Shown: one piece after another, positions 8,453-16,179 of the stretch
Position numbering within the stretch: the stretch's first letter is position 1
Layout: each line of letters starts with the position of its first letter
Virus record (IMG/VR): IMGVR_UViG_3300021378_000174
Location: 1-23,102 of that record
DNA: 23,102 bases
Strand: one strand, 5' to 3'
Origin: a virus
Notes under the pieces: generated by a model
What the model was told of the DNA's origin: nothing
What the model saw: the letters and a program-made list of their open reading frames with translations, nothing else
The model's database searches: none
Position numbers and translations under genes: made by a program

Positions 8453-8461
8453 ATTATAGCA
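8453..8461 (-). promoter_or_regulatory. Extended -10 promoter (TGCTATAAT) for the LamG gene
   Basis: TGCTATAAT on the minus strand, 15 nt before the ATG at 8437. Predicted transcription start is near 8446, at the beginning of GGAGAG, giving a leader of about 9 nt that is essentially only a ribosome site. It directly abuts the hairpin that ends the reductase unit. Confidence 0.65.
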
Positions 8462-8492
8462 AAGCGGGGCAGCCTCAAACGCTACCCCGCTT
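8462..8492 (-). terminator. GC-rich hairpin after the reductase gene
   Basis: A perfect 8-bp stem (AAGCGGGG/CCCCGCTT), then one mismatch and 3 more pairs around a 7-nt loop, lying between the reductase stop and the next promoter. On the minus strand the stem ends in CUUU and runs straight into the next -10 element, so a long U-tract is missing. It probably separates the reductase transcript from the LamG transcript. Confidence 0.65.
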
Positions 8493-8505
8493 CGCAACCA
8501 ACCTA

Positions 8506-10449
8506 TTACGCAGAAACTAGGTCTACAACATCACATGCTCCAGCAGTACATGCTAATTCCTGTGAGCCAGTTGTTGTATCTTCTAGTTCATAAAGTGGAA
8601 GTGATTGCCAAGGAATATTCTCTGGCATTGATTTCACCGCTTTATTGTACTCTTCTTCTGTTATTTCTTGGTATGGCGCTTGTTTATAAGAATGCTCAGA
8701 CAATGGAAGGAATGAAACTCCACCAATTGAGTCAAAATTCTTAAACACCCAAGCACCTACATCTAACCATTCATCCTCTGCAACATTGATAGTTACAGAT
8801 GGATTATGCTCTGTCCAGTGTGTTCTATATGCTTTCCAAACTTCAAGATGATCAATTGCTGAAAGATCCTTTGTTACCGTAGCGTTATCTGGAGCCTTGA
8901 TTGGAAAATAGAAGACTGTAGTCATATCAGGCTTCATCACATCAGGTTCATTTGGAACACCAAAGTCCTTGAGGAATGCTGTTAGTGGATCTTTGTTGTC
9001 TGCACGAACAGAACGAATGTAGTACTTTGAATACCATGGATGAATACCAGAGGAGACTCCAGTTAATTGAGAAACTGTCCCTGAGGGCTTTACTGTTGTA
9101 ATTGCAGTAGAGTGGTTTATTCCAATCTTATCTGCTTCCTTGGCATTTTCGCTTACTGCAAGTTCTCTCATTTTATCAAGCATTGAATTAAGTTCTGGAT
9201 GAAGTGTTCCAGTCAACTTATTTCCAAAGATTCCTGTCAATGAAACTCCAAGCAGTCTTTCTTCTTCTGTATTTGTTTGCCATGTTTTACGAATGTACTT
9301 AAAGTTACTTAGAGTTGATTGCCAAGTACCAAGAATTGTAGCCAGACGGATCTTTGCGGATAGGGTTTTAACGGTATCTTCTGCATCGATAACTACCTCA
9401 GTCAGATTACAAAACTGATTAGCACGCAATAGAATCTCTCCACATGGATTTGTGCCAGCAACTTTTGAAGAGTCTCTACGATCAAACTTATCAATATGCT
9501 TACGAACAGCATCAAGATTGTAAATACCTCTTTCACCTGACTTTGACTCATAAAGGTTTCTCCATTCACGGAGGAACTGAGCAGTGTTTGGCTTTGAATT
9601 ATATACCGCTGAGTTGTTGGCGAGAGCACGCTGCCCTTCTGTTTCCCACCATTGACCACTCTTTGCCTTAGCCATTTCAAAGTCATCAAGGTTAGACAGG
9701 GAAATAAGTGCTGATCGGCGTACTCCACCTACAACAACAACTTCTCCAACCTTGCACATTAGGTCATGTGCCTCAATGGACTTGAGCCTACGACCTTTTG
9801 CAATAGAGAATGTTTCAACAGTAAACTTGAACAAATCATTAAGAGGCTCTGGCCCTGAAGCACGGCCTCCGAAAGTCTTTAGCCTTGCTCCTGATGGACG
9901 AACCTTTGACATATCCCATTCTGGAATCTGTCCTGTAACTAGAAGACCAATTAATTCCTTAAATGATTTTGCCCATCCTAATTTAGAATCTTCAACAACA
10001 ATGGTTGTATTTGTCTGAAACATCTCTTCTGCAACGATAGGAAGGTTCTCAATATATTTCTGTTCTACAGAAAAACCTACTCCTGTTCCATTCATCAAAA
10101 TATACATAGCCTCATCAAAGGCTCTGAGCGAATCTACGGCGATAAAAGAGCAATTGTATGCTGCGATATGGTCTCTTTCTAAAGCTGGCCCAGCTGTCAT
10201 CATGGCTCTCATAGAGGGCATTACCTTGTGACTAAGAATTGCATCTCTTACTTCTGCAAAAGTCTTATCTTTTTGTTCATACCCATAATTCTTTACGAGG
10301 TGATTTGTCATGAAGTCCATATAACGATCTACAGTTTCCACCCATGTCTCCCTCCTGCCTTTTTCTTCCAGCCAACGACTATACCTTGAAACATGAATAA
10401 AATTGCGGTATGGATCTGAAATTGATCCATTTTTGTTAATAAACGACAT
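8506..10449 (-). CDS. Adenosylcobalamin-dependent ribonucleoside-triphosphate reductase (class II)
   Basis: Reduces ribonucleotides to deoxyribonucleotides for phage DNA synthesis, using a B12 radical and needing no oxygen or second subunit. At 647 residues it is of the monomeric RTPR type, somewhat shorter than the Lactobacillus enzyme of about 740. Visible active-site parts are Cys100 (NCSF) and Cys347 (NQFCNLTE), the redox pair; the NPCGE motif with Asn334, thiyl-radical Cys336 and Glu338; VKPSGTVSQLTGVSSGIHPW, typical of class II enzymes; and the C-terminal swinging pair Cys634/Cys639 in ELACTAGACD. All expected catalytic residues are present, so the gene looks functional. The start is supported by AAAGGGTG 7-8 nt upstream and a good promoter. 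It stands alone, flanked by fibre and LamG genes. Phages often carry such enzymes, but usually in the replication region. Confidence 0.96.
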   Translation of the reverse strand: MSFINKNGSISDPYRNFIHVSRYSRWLEEKGRRETWVETVDRYMDFMTNHLVKNYGYEQKDKTFAEVRDAILSHKVMPSMRAMMTAGPALERDHIAAYNCSFIAVDSLRAFDEAMYILMNGTGVGFSVEQKYIENLPIVAEEMFQTNTTIVVEDSKLGWAKSFKELIGLLVTGQIPEWDMSKVRPSGARLKTFGGRASGPEPLNDLFKFTVETFSIAKGRRLKSIEAHDLMCKVGEVVVVGGVRRSALISLSNLDDFEMAKAKSGQWWETEGQRALANNSAVYNSKPNTAQFLREWRNLYESKSGERGIYNLDAVRKHIDKFDRRDSSKVAGTNPCGEILLRANQFCNLTEVVIDAEDTVKTLSAKIRLATILGTWQSTLSNFKYIRKTWQTNTEEERLLGVSLTGIFGNKLTGTLHPELNSMLDKMRELAVSENAKEADKIGINHSTAITTVKPSGTVSQLTGVSSGIHPWYSKYYIRSVRADNKDPLTAFLKDFGVPNEPDVMKPDMTTVFYFPIKAPDNATVTKDLSAIDHLEVWKAYRTHWTEHNPSVTINVAEDEWLDVGAWVFKNFDSIGGVSFLPLSEHSYKQAPYQEITEEEYNKAVKSMPENIPWQSLPLYELEDTTTGSQELACTAGACDVVDLVSA

Positions 10450-10485
10450 ACAAACACCCTTTCTAGATTTAATTTGTGAGTATTG

Positions 10486-10515
10486 AGTATAGCACTTTTA
10501 TAGCTTTAAATGCAA
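10486..10515 (-). promoter_or_regulatory. Promoter of the reductase gene
   Basis: Minus-strand TGCTATACT (10486-10494) gives an extended -10 with a 5/6 hexamer. TTGCAT at 10510-10515 could serve as a -35 with an 18-nt spacer. Predicted transcription start is near 10479, leaving a leader of about 30 nt, the longest in this window and too short for a cobalamin riboswitch. Confidence 0.6.
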
Positions 10516-10597
10516 TAACTTTAGTAACATTTTTATTAATATTGTTGAAAAATAAAGATTTTTGAAATAGTGATATTTATAACAGTTTGATTACTTT
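10516..10597. other. AT-rich intergenic stretch
   Basis: Together with the reductase promoter this makes the largest gap between genes (10450-10597, 148 nt). It is AT-rich with no stable GC hairpin. A second possible extended -10, TGTTATAAA, lies on the minus strand at 10576-10584 and could make a longer reductase leader. No convincing small gene is present. Confidence 0.5.
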
Positions 10598-11446
10598 TTA
10601 TGCAATCCTATAAGCAACAATTACCGTTCCGCCGCCTCCGCTGCCACCACCAGAATAGTAAGAACTACCGCCACCGCCGCCACCACGGGTTCCAGCCGCT
10701 CCTGAACCGTTTCCAGACACCCCGTTGCCGCCACCGTGAGTGCCAGTTCCACCTGTTCCCCATGGTGAAGATCCGCCTCCACCTCCTCCGTAGCCCAGTG
10801 AAGTTCCGTTAATAGTGGATACGACACCTGTTCCACCTGTTCCACCCGTACCTGTATTTCCACCAGCAGCTTGACTACCATTTCCAGTAGACCCTCCACC
10901 ACCACCGCCTTGCTTACGGTCTGGTTCGGAACCATTGTTTCCATAGCCTCCTACGCCACCACCAGTAGTACCACCAGGAGGCCAAGAGTTTCCTCCAGTT
11001 CCACCCGAAGTCCAATATCCACCCGCTGAAGAGCAACAGTTTGCTCCAGGACCACCGCCACCAGCAGTTTGGCTAAATGCTGTAGTCGTTCCACCAGCAC
11101 CACCAGAACCTCCACCACCGCCAACAGCTATTGAATATGATGTTGTACTGAGTGTTATATCTGATCCAGAAATTATTCGACCACCTCCACCACCTCCACC
11201 AGCAATTCGATCTGGATTAACTGAAGAGCCACCTGGTCCACCACCTGCGCCACCACCAACAATAAGATAGTTAAATGTTTTAAGCGCACTTGTAACAGTA
11301 AAAGTGCCACTATCAGTAAATGTGTGAATCTTCCATGTTTCACCAGTACCATTGTAATTAGCTACAGTTGTTTCAGTACCACCAATAGCAGCATTAAATC
11401 TACTACGTCTTTTAGAAACAGCAAATCCAAAACTAGCTAATGTCAT
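10598..11446 (-). CDS. Glycine-rich tail-fibre adhesin
   Basis: A 282-residue protein probably at a tail-fibre tip. An N-terminal beta module (TVANYNGTGETWKIHTFTDS, then GTFTVTSALKTFNYLIV) leads into a long Gly/Ser/Asn-rich region with many runs of 4-7 glycines, and it ends in a strand GGGGTVIVAYRIA. This matches the shape of glycine-rich phage adhesins, in which parallel polyglycine-II helices pack into a sandwich (known for gp38 of phage S16). Shared motifs with the other glycine-rich proteins here include TINGTSLGYGGGGGG and TSYSIAVGGGGG. A CC pair (GANCCSSAGG) is present. The ATG overlaps the stop of the 111-residue gene (ATGA), so the two are coupled. Receptor specificity cannot be read from sequence. 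Confidence 0.85.
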   Translation of the reverse strand: MTLASFGFAVSKRRSRFNAAIGGTETTVANYNGTGETWKIHTFTDSGTFTVTSALKTFNYLIVGGGAGGGPGGSSVNPDRIAGGGGGGGRIISGSDITLSTTSYSIAVGGGGGSGGAGGTTTAFSQTAGGGGPGANCCSSAGGYWTSGGTGGNSWPPGGTTGGGVGGYGNNGSEPDRKQGGGGGGSTGNGSQAAGGNTGTGGTGGTGVVSTINGTSLGYGGGGGGSSPWGTGGTGTHGGGNGVSGNGSGAAGTRGGGGGGSSYYSGGGSGGGGTVIVAYRIA

Positions 11447-11778
11447 GCTGTGGTGTCACCACTTAAAAGCCATGTATCTGTAGCCCTTTTTATTAAGAGA
11501 GCTGATGACCATTGACCATATAATTTTAGCCCATTGGAGGAGTTAACTGTTACACCTACCGATCCTGCAACAGTTACTTGTGATGATCCAGTTTGTGTAA
11601 TAAGAATAGATGTACCTATTGGAAATGAAACAGAACTGTTTAGAGGAACTGTTAAAGTTGCCCCCCCAGACATCTCAATGTTTTTTCCTCTGTCCGATAG
11701 TACAAGAGTATAAGATCCACCTTGAGCGTTTGTCAGTAGATCTCGAACTCCATCTGCTGTATCTCTTGCTCTAGTCAT
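11443..11778 (-). CDS. Small beta-rich tail-fibre protein
   Basis: A 111-residue protein starting TRARDTADGVRDLLTNAQGG, followed by strands YTLVLSDRGKNIEMS, TLTVPLNSSVSFPIGTSILI, QVTVAGSVGVTVNSSNGLKL and WSSALLIKRATDTWLLSGD. I recognise this as a module widespread in aquatic-phage tail fibres, where it often forms the end of a longer fibre protein; here it is a separate gene. It begins with SD AGAGGAG under its own TGGTATAAT promoter and is coupled by ATGA overlap to the glycine-rich adhesin that follows, suggesting the two form one fibre or tip complex. A run of seven G lies in the codons for Ser-Gly-Gly. Confidence 0.8.
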   Translation of the reverse strand: MTRARDTADGVRDLLTNAQGGSYTLVLSDRGKNIEMSGGATLTVPLNSSVSFPIGTSILITQTGSSQVTVAGSVGVTVNSSNGLKLYGQWSSALLIKRATDTWLLSGDTTA

Positions 11779-11795
11779 ATTAACTCCTCTTTAAA

Positions 11796-11804
11796 ATTAT
11801 ACCA
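11796..11804 (-). promoter_or_regulatory. Extended -10 promoter (TGGTATAAT)
   Basis: Minus-strand TGGTATAAT, 17 nt before the ATG at 11778. Predicted transcript begins GAGGAGTTAAT then ATG, an 11-nt leader that starts with the ribosome site. Confidence 0.65.
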
Positions 11805-11844
11805 TTTTTTTTCTTATGCAATTTAGAAATAATAAAAAAATATT

Positions 11845-12636
11845 TTATATTTCCCATCTCAACATTACTATTCCAGAACCACCCAGACCTCTTGCGCCAG
11901 TTGTTGTGGAGCCTCCTCCGCCTGCACCTGTATTTGCTACAGCGTTTCCGCCACCGCCTGATCCAGATATTCCGTTTACGCCACCACTGGCTCCATAGGC
12001 TGCACTGCCACCGCCAGAACCTCCAGCAGCATACCAACTTAGAGTTCCATCAAAATTACTTTGTACTCCCTCACCTCCAGGGGCTGATCCGTTTGCTGAG
12101 TTTCCATTTTGCGTGTACCCACCTCCACCGCCGCCGCCAGCATGGTATTCATTTGTTCCAGATCCAGGAGAGAACCAATTTGCTGAGTATCCTCCAGTGG
12201 CGGTTCCTCCAACACGGCCTCCTTTTAACAAAACTCCAAAAGCGGAAGAATCTTGACCATTAGAATTTGAAACCCCTTGCCCAACAGTTATAGTGTGGGT
12301 TCCTGCTGGTATAAAGATTGATGCTCCCCCAGAAACTGTGGTATCGTGAATATCTCCTGCGCCACCGCCACCGCCGCCTCTGGATGTGCTTCCTGAGTTG
12401 TATCCTCCACCACCAGAACCCCCTGCGCTTAAAACAAAAAGATCTGCATAGCCCTCTTCTTCAACAACAAGGCTTCCGCTTGATAAAAATTTTACCAATC
12501 TATAATTTTTTCCATTGCCAAAGGGGTTTGTTAGGGTAGAAAAAGTAGCATTACTGCTTGCCCCTTCATCTACAGTAACTGTGGGAGCACCACCAGTATT
12601 TACCCAAGCTGCTCCGTCAAAAACTTTTAAAGGCAT
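11845..12636 (-). CDS. Glycine-rich tail-fibre adhesin
   Basis: A 263-residue member of the glycine-rich adhesin set. The N-terminus MPLKVFDGAAWVNTG resembles a fibre-attachment tag. Then come a beta module (KNYRLVKFLSSGSLVVEEEG, YADLFVLSAGGSGGGG), IPAGTHTITVGQG, glycine-rich loops, ANTGAGGGGS and the closing strand GGSGIVMLRWEI. The start at 12636 is chosen over an ATG 15 nt further upstream because it forms a TAATG overlap with the stop of the preceding fibre gene, the coupling style used repeatedly here, and because the protein then begins at the recognisable FDGAAWV motif. It probably acts at the distal end of a fibre together with the coupled 169-residue protein. Confidence 0.85.
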   Translation of the reverse strand: MPLKVFDGAAWVNTGGAPTVTVDEGASSNATFSTLTNPFGNGKNYRLVKFLSSGSLVVEEEGYADLFVLSAGGSGGGGYNSGSTSRGGGGGGAGDIHDTTVSGGASIFIPAGTHTITVGQGVSNSNGQDSSAFGVLLKGGRVGGTATGGYSANWFSPGSGTNEYHAGGGGGGGYTQNGNSANGSAPGGEGVQSNFDGTLSWYAAGGSGGGSAAYGASGGVNGISGSGGGGNAVANTGAGGGGSTTTGARGLGGSGIVMLRWEI

Positions 12637-13145
12637 TAGGCAGACCACCACATATCATAAGCTTCAGCATTAACTGGTTCTGCACTTCCAATCCAGTATG
12701 CCGCTCCAATTCCTGTTGGTCTTGCATAGTTTGCATCTGTTCCATGATTAACTATTATCATAGATTCTGACTTTAATCCATCTACCAGTGAATCAACTGC
12801 TGTTTGGGTATAGGTATTAGCTACTTCATATGTATCAGAAGCAACTACAACCAAAATATCATTTAGTGTTGCTCCAGATGTAATAGTTACAGATGTTCCA
12901 TTTAAAGCAGAGTAATCTAATGATGGAGTAAGAAGCACTCCATTTAAAAACACCTCTACTGCCCCCACGGTATAAGATAAGGTTAAAGAATTATCATCTA
13001 CCCCAGAAAAAAATGTCTGAGAAGATGTAGCAGTATAGACATAGGTAGTTACAAAGGCAAGTGCTTGTGCACCCACAGGATACCAAGTATCTTCACCTTC
13101 ATCATACACATATGCTGGTCTGGCTGTTGTACTTATAGTTGTCAT
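12636..13145 (-). CDS. Tail-fibre protein with beta-knob domain
   Basis: A 169-residue protein. It opens with TARPAYVYDEGEDTWYPVGA, a short repeat common in fibre proteins of cyanophages and other aquatic phages. The middle, TFFSGVDDNSLTLSYTVGAV then EVFLNGVLLTPSLDYSALNG and SVTITSGATLNDILVVVASD, is a beta domain I recognise from marine-phage structural proteins. A short helix (AVDSLVDGLKSE) and GAAYWIGSAEPVNAEAYDMW end the chain. It starts with SD GAGGATG under a TGATATAAT promoter and its stop overlaps the ATG of a glycine-rich adhesin, so it probably forms the shaft to which that adhesin attaches. Confidence 0.8.
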   Translation of the reverse strand: MTTISTTARPAYVYDEGEDTWYPVGAQALAFVTTYVYTATSSQTFFSGVDDNSLTLSYTVGAVEVFLNGVLLTPSLDYSALNGTSVTITSGATLNDILVVVASDTYEVANTYTQTAVDSLVDGLKSESMIIVNHGTDANYARPTGIGAAYWIGSAEPVNAEAYDMWWSA

Positions 13146-13160
13146 ATCATCCTCACATTA

Positions 13161-13191
13161 ATTATATCATGTAGATCGATAAAGTATATCA
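13161..13191 (-). promoter_or_regulatory. Tandem extended -10 elements
   Basis: Two copies on the minus strand, TGATATACT (13183-13191) and TGATATAAT (13161-13169), 22 bp apart, about two helical turns. The TGA stop codon of the upstream fibre gene is the first three bases of the outer element. The inner element predicts a transcript starting GAGGATGAT then ATG. Confidence 0.6.
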
Positions 13192-14148
13192 TGCACCCAT
13201 TAAAAAGAATGGGTTTACTCCTGCTCCAGAAAGCATTTCATCTATCTGTATCTTAGTGTAAAAATCAGTAGCGTTAAGCATTTCTGCTTCGCCATTCTTG
13301 TCTACCCACAGCGTACCATTTCTAAGGTCTACTGTTGGAGCTTCATCTTGATAAACGATAGTTCCGCTTCCGCCTTCTGATACTGCTTCAACAACGTATG
13401 CGGTTGTAGCAATCTTCGTGCTGTTGTCTAAAGGAGCTGGAGTTGTTGATGTTGGAGTTCCAGTAAGTGCTGGGGAATCAGAAAGAACCGCATTTCCTGT
13501 TCCCGTAGAAGTCGTTACCCCTGTTCCACCACTTGTCACAGGAAGAGTTCCCGAAACATGTGTGGTCAAACCTACCTTACCATATGATGGAGCCACTCCA
13601 ACCCCACCAGATATTAAAGCATTTCCTGTTGCTATCCCTGATAATTTTGCCAAAACGGTAGATCCAGAGGCATAAACAATGTCTCCTACTGAGTAAGAGG
13701 TTAATCCAGTTCCACCTTTGTTTACAGCAATTGTTGTTGCATTCCAGGTACCTGTTGCAATAGCTCCAACACTAGTTAAACTTGAGGAAACAACTGAAGA
13801 CCCTAGAGTGGTTGCAGTCAGTACTGAAACGTTGTTAATTTCATATTTTTTTCCTGTTGCAACATTCACATCTCCGACAAAATTTACCTGACCAGACGCA
13901 TTTCCAATATTTACTGCTGTTGCTGCTCCACCAATGTTCAGAGTAGTAGCATTGGTGTTAAATAGATTTGCACTTACTGCATCTGTTACAAGACTTCCGC
14001 CATCAATTGCTAGGTTATTTATAAATGCTGGGGCAGTTAAAAAAGCATCAATATCATCTGCAAGACTTTTTATATCCCCCGCAACATTTACTGGATCTGT
14101 AGGTACTGGATATGCTAAAGAATAATTAGATGTAGAGCCACTAGACAT
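13189..14148 (-). CDS. Tail fibre with T4/cyanophage-type repeats
   Basis: A 319-residue fibre protein. After an N-terminal YSLAYPVPTDPVNVAGDIKS (a common fibre-start motif) come short beta repeats (TLNIGGAATAVNIGNASGQV), then TGTWNATTIAVNKGGTGLTS and YSVGDIVYASG, and later VTSGGTGVTTSTGTGNAVLS and DSPALTGTPTSTTPAPLDNS-TKIATTAYV. The last two are classic repeats in long tail fibres of T4-like and cyanophages. The end carries GTLWVDKNGEAEMLN and a short helix. It has a promoter with leaderless spacing and no ribosome site, and no coupling to the next gene. The trimeric shaft role is inferred from these repeats. Confidence 0.88.
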   Translation of the reverse strand: MSSGSTSNYSLAYPVPTDPVNVAGDIKSLADDIDAFLTAPAFINNLAIDGGSLVTDAVSANLFNTNATTLNIGGAATAVNIGNASGQVNFVGDVNVATGKKYEINNVSVLTATTLGSSVVSSSLTSVGAIATGTWNATTIAVNKGGTGLTSYSVGDIVYASGSTVLAKLSGIATGNALISGGVGVAPSYGKVGLTTHVSGTLPVTSGGTGVTTSTGTGNAVLSDSPALTGTPTSTTPAPLDNSTKIATTAYVVEAVSEGGSGTIVYQDEAPTVDLRNGTLWVDKNGEAEMLNATDFYTKIQIDEMLSGAGVNPFFLMGA

Positions 14149-14154
14149 ATGTTA

Positions 14155-14163
14155 ATTATAGCA
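14155..14163 (-). promoter_or_regulatory. Extended -10 promoter (TGCTATAAT), leaderless spacing
   Basis: Minus-strand TGCTATAAT ends 6 nt before the ATG at 14148, so the predicted first base is the A of ATG. No Shine-Dalgarno sequence is present. Confidence 0.65.
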
Positions 14164-14170
14164 CTTGCAG

Positions 14171-14204
14171 AAAAGACAAATACCCCACAAATTATGTAGG
14201 GTAT
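14171..14204 (-). terminator. Intrinsic terminator after the 86-residue gene
   Basis: Stem ATACCC/GGGTAT (14180-14185 with 14199-14204), one mismatch, then ACA/TGT around a 5-nt loop. On the minus strand it is followed by UUUGUCUUUU, the best U-rich tail of the three hairpins here. It separates the MAHAAKI gene from the next fibre promoter. Confidence 0.7.
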
Positions 14205-14225
14205 CGTCAAATTATATCTATAACT

Positions 14226-14486
14226 CTAAACAGATTCTTCTGGTACCTCAAATACTGGAGGTACAAATTCATCAAGTTCTGCATCATAGGTAAATCCTAT
14301 TCCTGCATATATTCCTCTAAATCCATTTTCAGAAGCATTATATGATGTGCGAATCCATTTTCCTGTCAATCCAATGGAATGAATGAATGCTTCGATTGCT
14401 GCATCAGACTCTGTTTCATCTAAGTTATCTGGTACAACAATTACTTCTCTTACAATATTATCCTCTATTTTTGCTGCATGTGCCAT
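14226..14486 (-). CDS. Small MAH-AKI family phage protein (paralogue 1)
   Basis: An 86-residue protein beginning MAHAAKIEDNIVREVIVVPD, then GKWIRTSYNASENGFRGIYA and GIGFTYDAELDEFVPP. This is a small conserved family I know from cyanophages and other aquatic phages, usually near fibre genes and sometimes annotated as a virion protein; its function is unsettled. It is a paralogue of the 117-residue protein at 18390-18743, sharing the start MAH-AKI, the VIVV strand, GKWI-TSYN and the IG-YD segment. The start is firm: AAGGAGGA lies 8 nt upstream, under a TGATAAAAT promoter. It follows two glycine-rich adhesin genes, as its paralogue follows one, hinting at a role linked to these adhesins. Confidence 0.82.
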   Translation of the reverse strand: MAHAAKIEDNIVREVIVVPDNLDETESDAAIEAFIHSIGLTGKWIRTSYNASENGFRGIYAGIGFTYDAELDEFVPPVFEVPEESV

Positions 14487-14510
14487 TTTATTTCCTCCTT
14501 TTTTTTGTGT

Positions 14511-14519
14511 ATTTTATCA
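14511..14519 (-). promoter_or_regulatory. Extended -10-like promoter (TGATAAAAT)
   Basis: A 5/6 hexamer with TG one base upstream on the minus strand, 24 nt before the ATG at 14486. The predicted leader is about 18 nt, A-rich, and includes AAGGAGGA. Confidence 0.5.
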
Positions 14520-14523
14520 TATA

Positions 14524-16179
14524 TTAGTCTATTGGGTAGCGGATAATTACAATGCCTGAGCCGCCGTTGCCTCCAGTCCCAAGGCTATAATTACCACCGC
14601 CACCACCACCTGTATTTGCTGTACCTGCTGTGCTAGGTGCAGATCCACCACCACCATTTCCTCCTGCTCCACTGGGAGCACCACCACCTCCGCCTGCACG
14701 GAAAACTGCAGACCCAGTAATAGAATTAGAAACACCTACTCCTCCAGCTCCACCGCTATTACCACCTACGGAACCAGCTCCTCCGCCGCCGCCGCCTGCA
14801 TTGCTGCTACTCGAACCTCCGTTGTTGCCAATACCAGAAACTCCAAGACCTCCAGAAGATGCTCCACTTGTTCCACCAGCGCCTCCGCCAGATGAACCAT
14901 TTAAACCAGCACTTGTTGAGTTTGCACTTGTATCACCAGCGCCTCCGCCACCGCCAGGAGCATAATAATTTCCCAAACGCGAGGCTTCTCCATTTTGTCC
15001 AGCTCCATTTCTTCCCTGTGGACCTCCTCCAGCACCACCAGCGCCTATGGTAACGGTAAAGGCTCCTGCTTTCAAAAAGGTACTAGGAATATAAACATGG
15101 CCTCCTGCTCCACCACCACCAGCGCGCTCTCTTCCACCACCACCGCCACCACCCTGAACAAGAACATCCACAAACCCTTGAGCATTCACACTCAACGAAC
15201 CAGACGAAGTAAACGAATGAACCTTGTAGGTTTTACCTGCAACACCATTAGAACCATCAGCGACATACGTTGTTTCCGTTCCACCAGACGCTGCTACACC
15301 CGCTGCTGAACCACCAATAATGGTACGGACAATGACAACACCAGAACCGCCAGCACCACTACTACCACTTCCTGAAGTTGCACCACCACCGCCTCCCGTA
15401 TTTGCTGTACCACTTGTTCCAGTCCCTGTTGATGATGCGGCTCCACCTCCCCCTAAACCACCAGACCCTGCTCCGCTAGCAGGAGAAGAACCACCCCCAC
15501 CACCGCCATAAGTAACTGATGAACCAGTAATAGAATCAGCAACACCATTTCCACCACTACCACCAACAGCAGTTGTAGCATTTGCTCCTACGGTTCCTGT
15601 TCCACCTCCGCCGCCACCAGCTCTATCATTAGTCGCTCCACCAATTCCATTACCACCATTTTGACCAAAACCAACCCCTAAACCTCCTAAAGTAAAGCCT
15701 GAACCACCTGAACCACCACCACCACAACTACCACCGGGTTGTCCTAAAGGAGCGCCAGATGCTGCTAAACCTAATCCGCCAAACGGTGCTATTAAATCTA
15801 AGAAAGAAGATGTATTACCCTTTATTCCATCCTGTAATGCTCCAGAAACTCCAGCACCACCAGCACCAACAGTAACAGTGTGGGTTCCTCCGGGAATAAA
15901 GTAATTACTTACTGAAATTATTCCACCAGCGCCGCCACCGCCAGCACCGCCGTCAGTTCGTTTAGCCCCACCAGCGCCGCCGCCAACAACAACTACATCA
16001 ACTACACCAGACGACTGCACAACCAGCGAATCAGAAGACGTAAACGTCCTCACCTCATACGTCACACCACCATCCGTGTATGTAGTACGAGTGCCACCGC
16101 TAGAAATCTGTGCGAACCTACCCGCTGTAGGAATATCTGATCCTGCACCAAGTGCTGTTGATAGTTTAGAAATAGTCAT
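14524..16179 (-). CDS. Tandem glycine-rich adhesin (two modules)
   Basis: A 551-residue protein made of two glycine-rich modules in one chain. Module 1 spans about residues 33-286: TTYTDGGVTYEVRTFTSSDS, VVDVVVVGGGAGG, GGTHTVTVGAGGAG, DSITGSSVTYGGGGGGS, TANTGGGGGA and GGSGVVIVR. Module 2 spans about 300-548 with the same order: TTYVADGS, KTYKVHSFTSSGSLSV, VDVLVQGGGGGGG, GAFTVTIGAGGAGG, NSITGSAVFRAGGGGG, TANTGGGGGG and GGSGIVIIRYP. Each module would form a beta cap plus polyglycine-II sandwich. The ATG overlaps the stop of the preceding glycine-rich gene (TAATG). The duplication suggests unequal recombination between adhesin copies. The product is probably a receptor-binding fibre tip. Confidence 0.87.
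   Translation of the reverse strand: MTISKLSTALGAGSDIPTAGRFAQISSGGTRTTYTDGGVTYEVRTFTSSDSLVVQSSGVVDVVVVGGGAGGAKRTDGGAGGGGAGGIISVSNYFIPGGTHTVTVGAGGAGVSGALQDGIKGNTSSFLDLIAPFGGLGLAASGAPLGQPGGSCGGGGSGGSGFTLGGLGVGFGQNGGNGIGGATNDRAGGGGGGTGTVGANATTAVGGSGGNGVADSITGSSVTYGGGGGGSSPASGAGSGGLGGGGAASSTGTGTSGTANTGGGGGATSGSGSSGAGGSGVVIVRTIIGGSAAGVAASGGTETTYVADGSNGVAGKTYKVHSFTSSGSLSVNAQGFVDVLVQGGGGGGGRERAGGGGAGGHVYIPSTFLKAGAFTVTIGAGGAGGGPQGRNGAGQNGEASRLGNYYAPGGGGGAGDTSANSTSAGLNGSSGGGAGGTSGASSGGLGVSGIGNNGGSSSSNAGGGGGGAGSVGGNSGGAGGVGVSNSITGSAVFRAGGGGGAPSGAGGNGGGGSAPSTAGTANTGGGGGGNYSLGTGGNGGSGIVIIRYPID

Noticed and set aside
10498-10530. Ten-residue Leu/Lys-rich leader-like frame (MLLKLLHLKL) before the reductase
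   Set aside because: No ribosome site, and it overlaps the predicted -35 element and promoter spacer; probably chance in AT-rich DNA.
10450-10597. Cobalamin riboswitch before the B12-dependent reductase
   Set aside because: The predicted leader is about 30 nt and the whole gap 148 nt of AT-rich sequence without B12-box-like or paired GC elements.
10600-10812. Plus-strand open frames rich in His, Pro and Arg opposite the glycine-rich genes (also near 11816, 11892, 14630, 15320)
   Set aside because: Glycine codons read on the other strand give Pro/His/Arg frames; they are composition artefacts.
11661-11667. Run of seven G (minus strand) in the 111-residue gene as a phase-variation switch
   Set aside because: A single short run within a conserved Gly-Gly; no alternative frame would give a meaningful product.
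12637-12651. Longer start for the glycine-rich gene at 12651
   Set aside because: It would overlap the upstream gene by 16 nt and add MVVCL before the conserved MPLKVFDG start; the TAATG coupling supports 12636.
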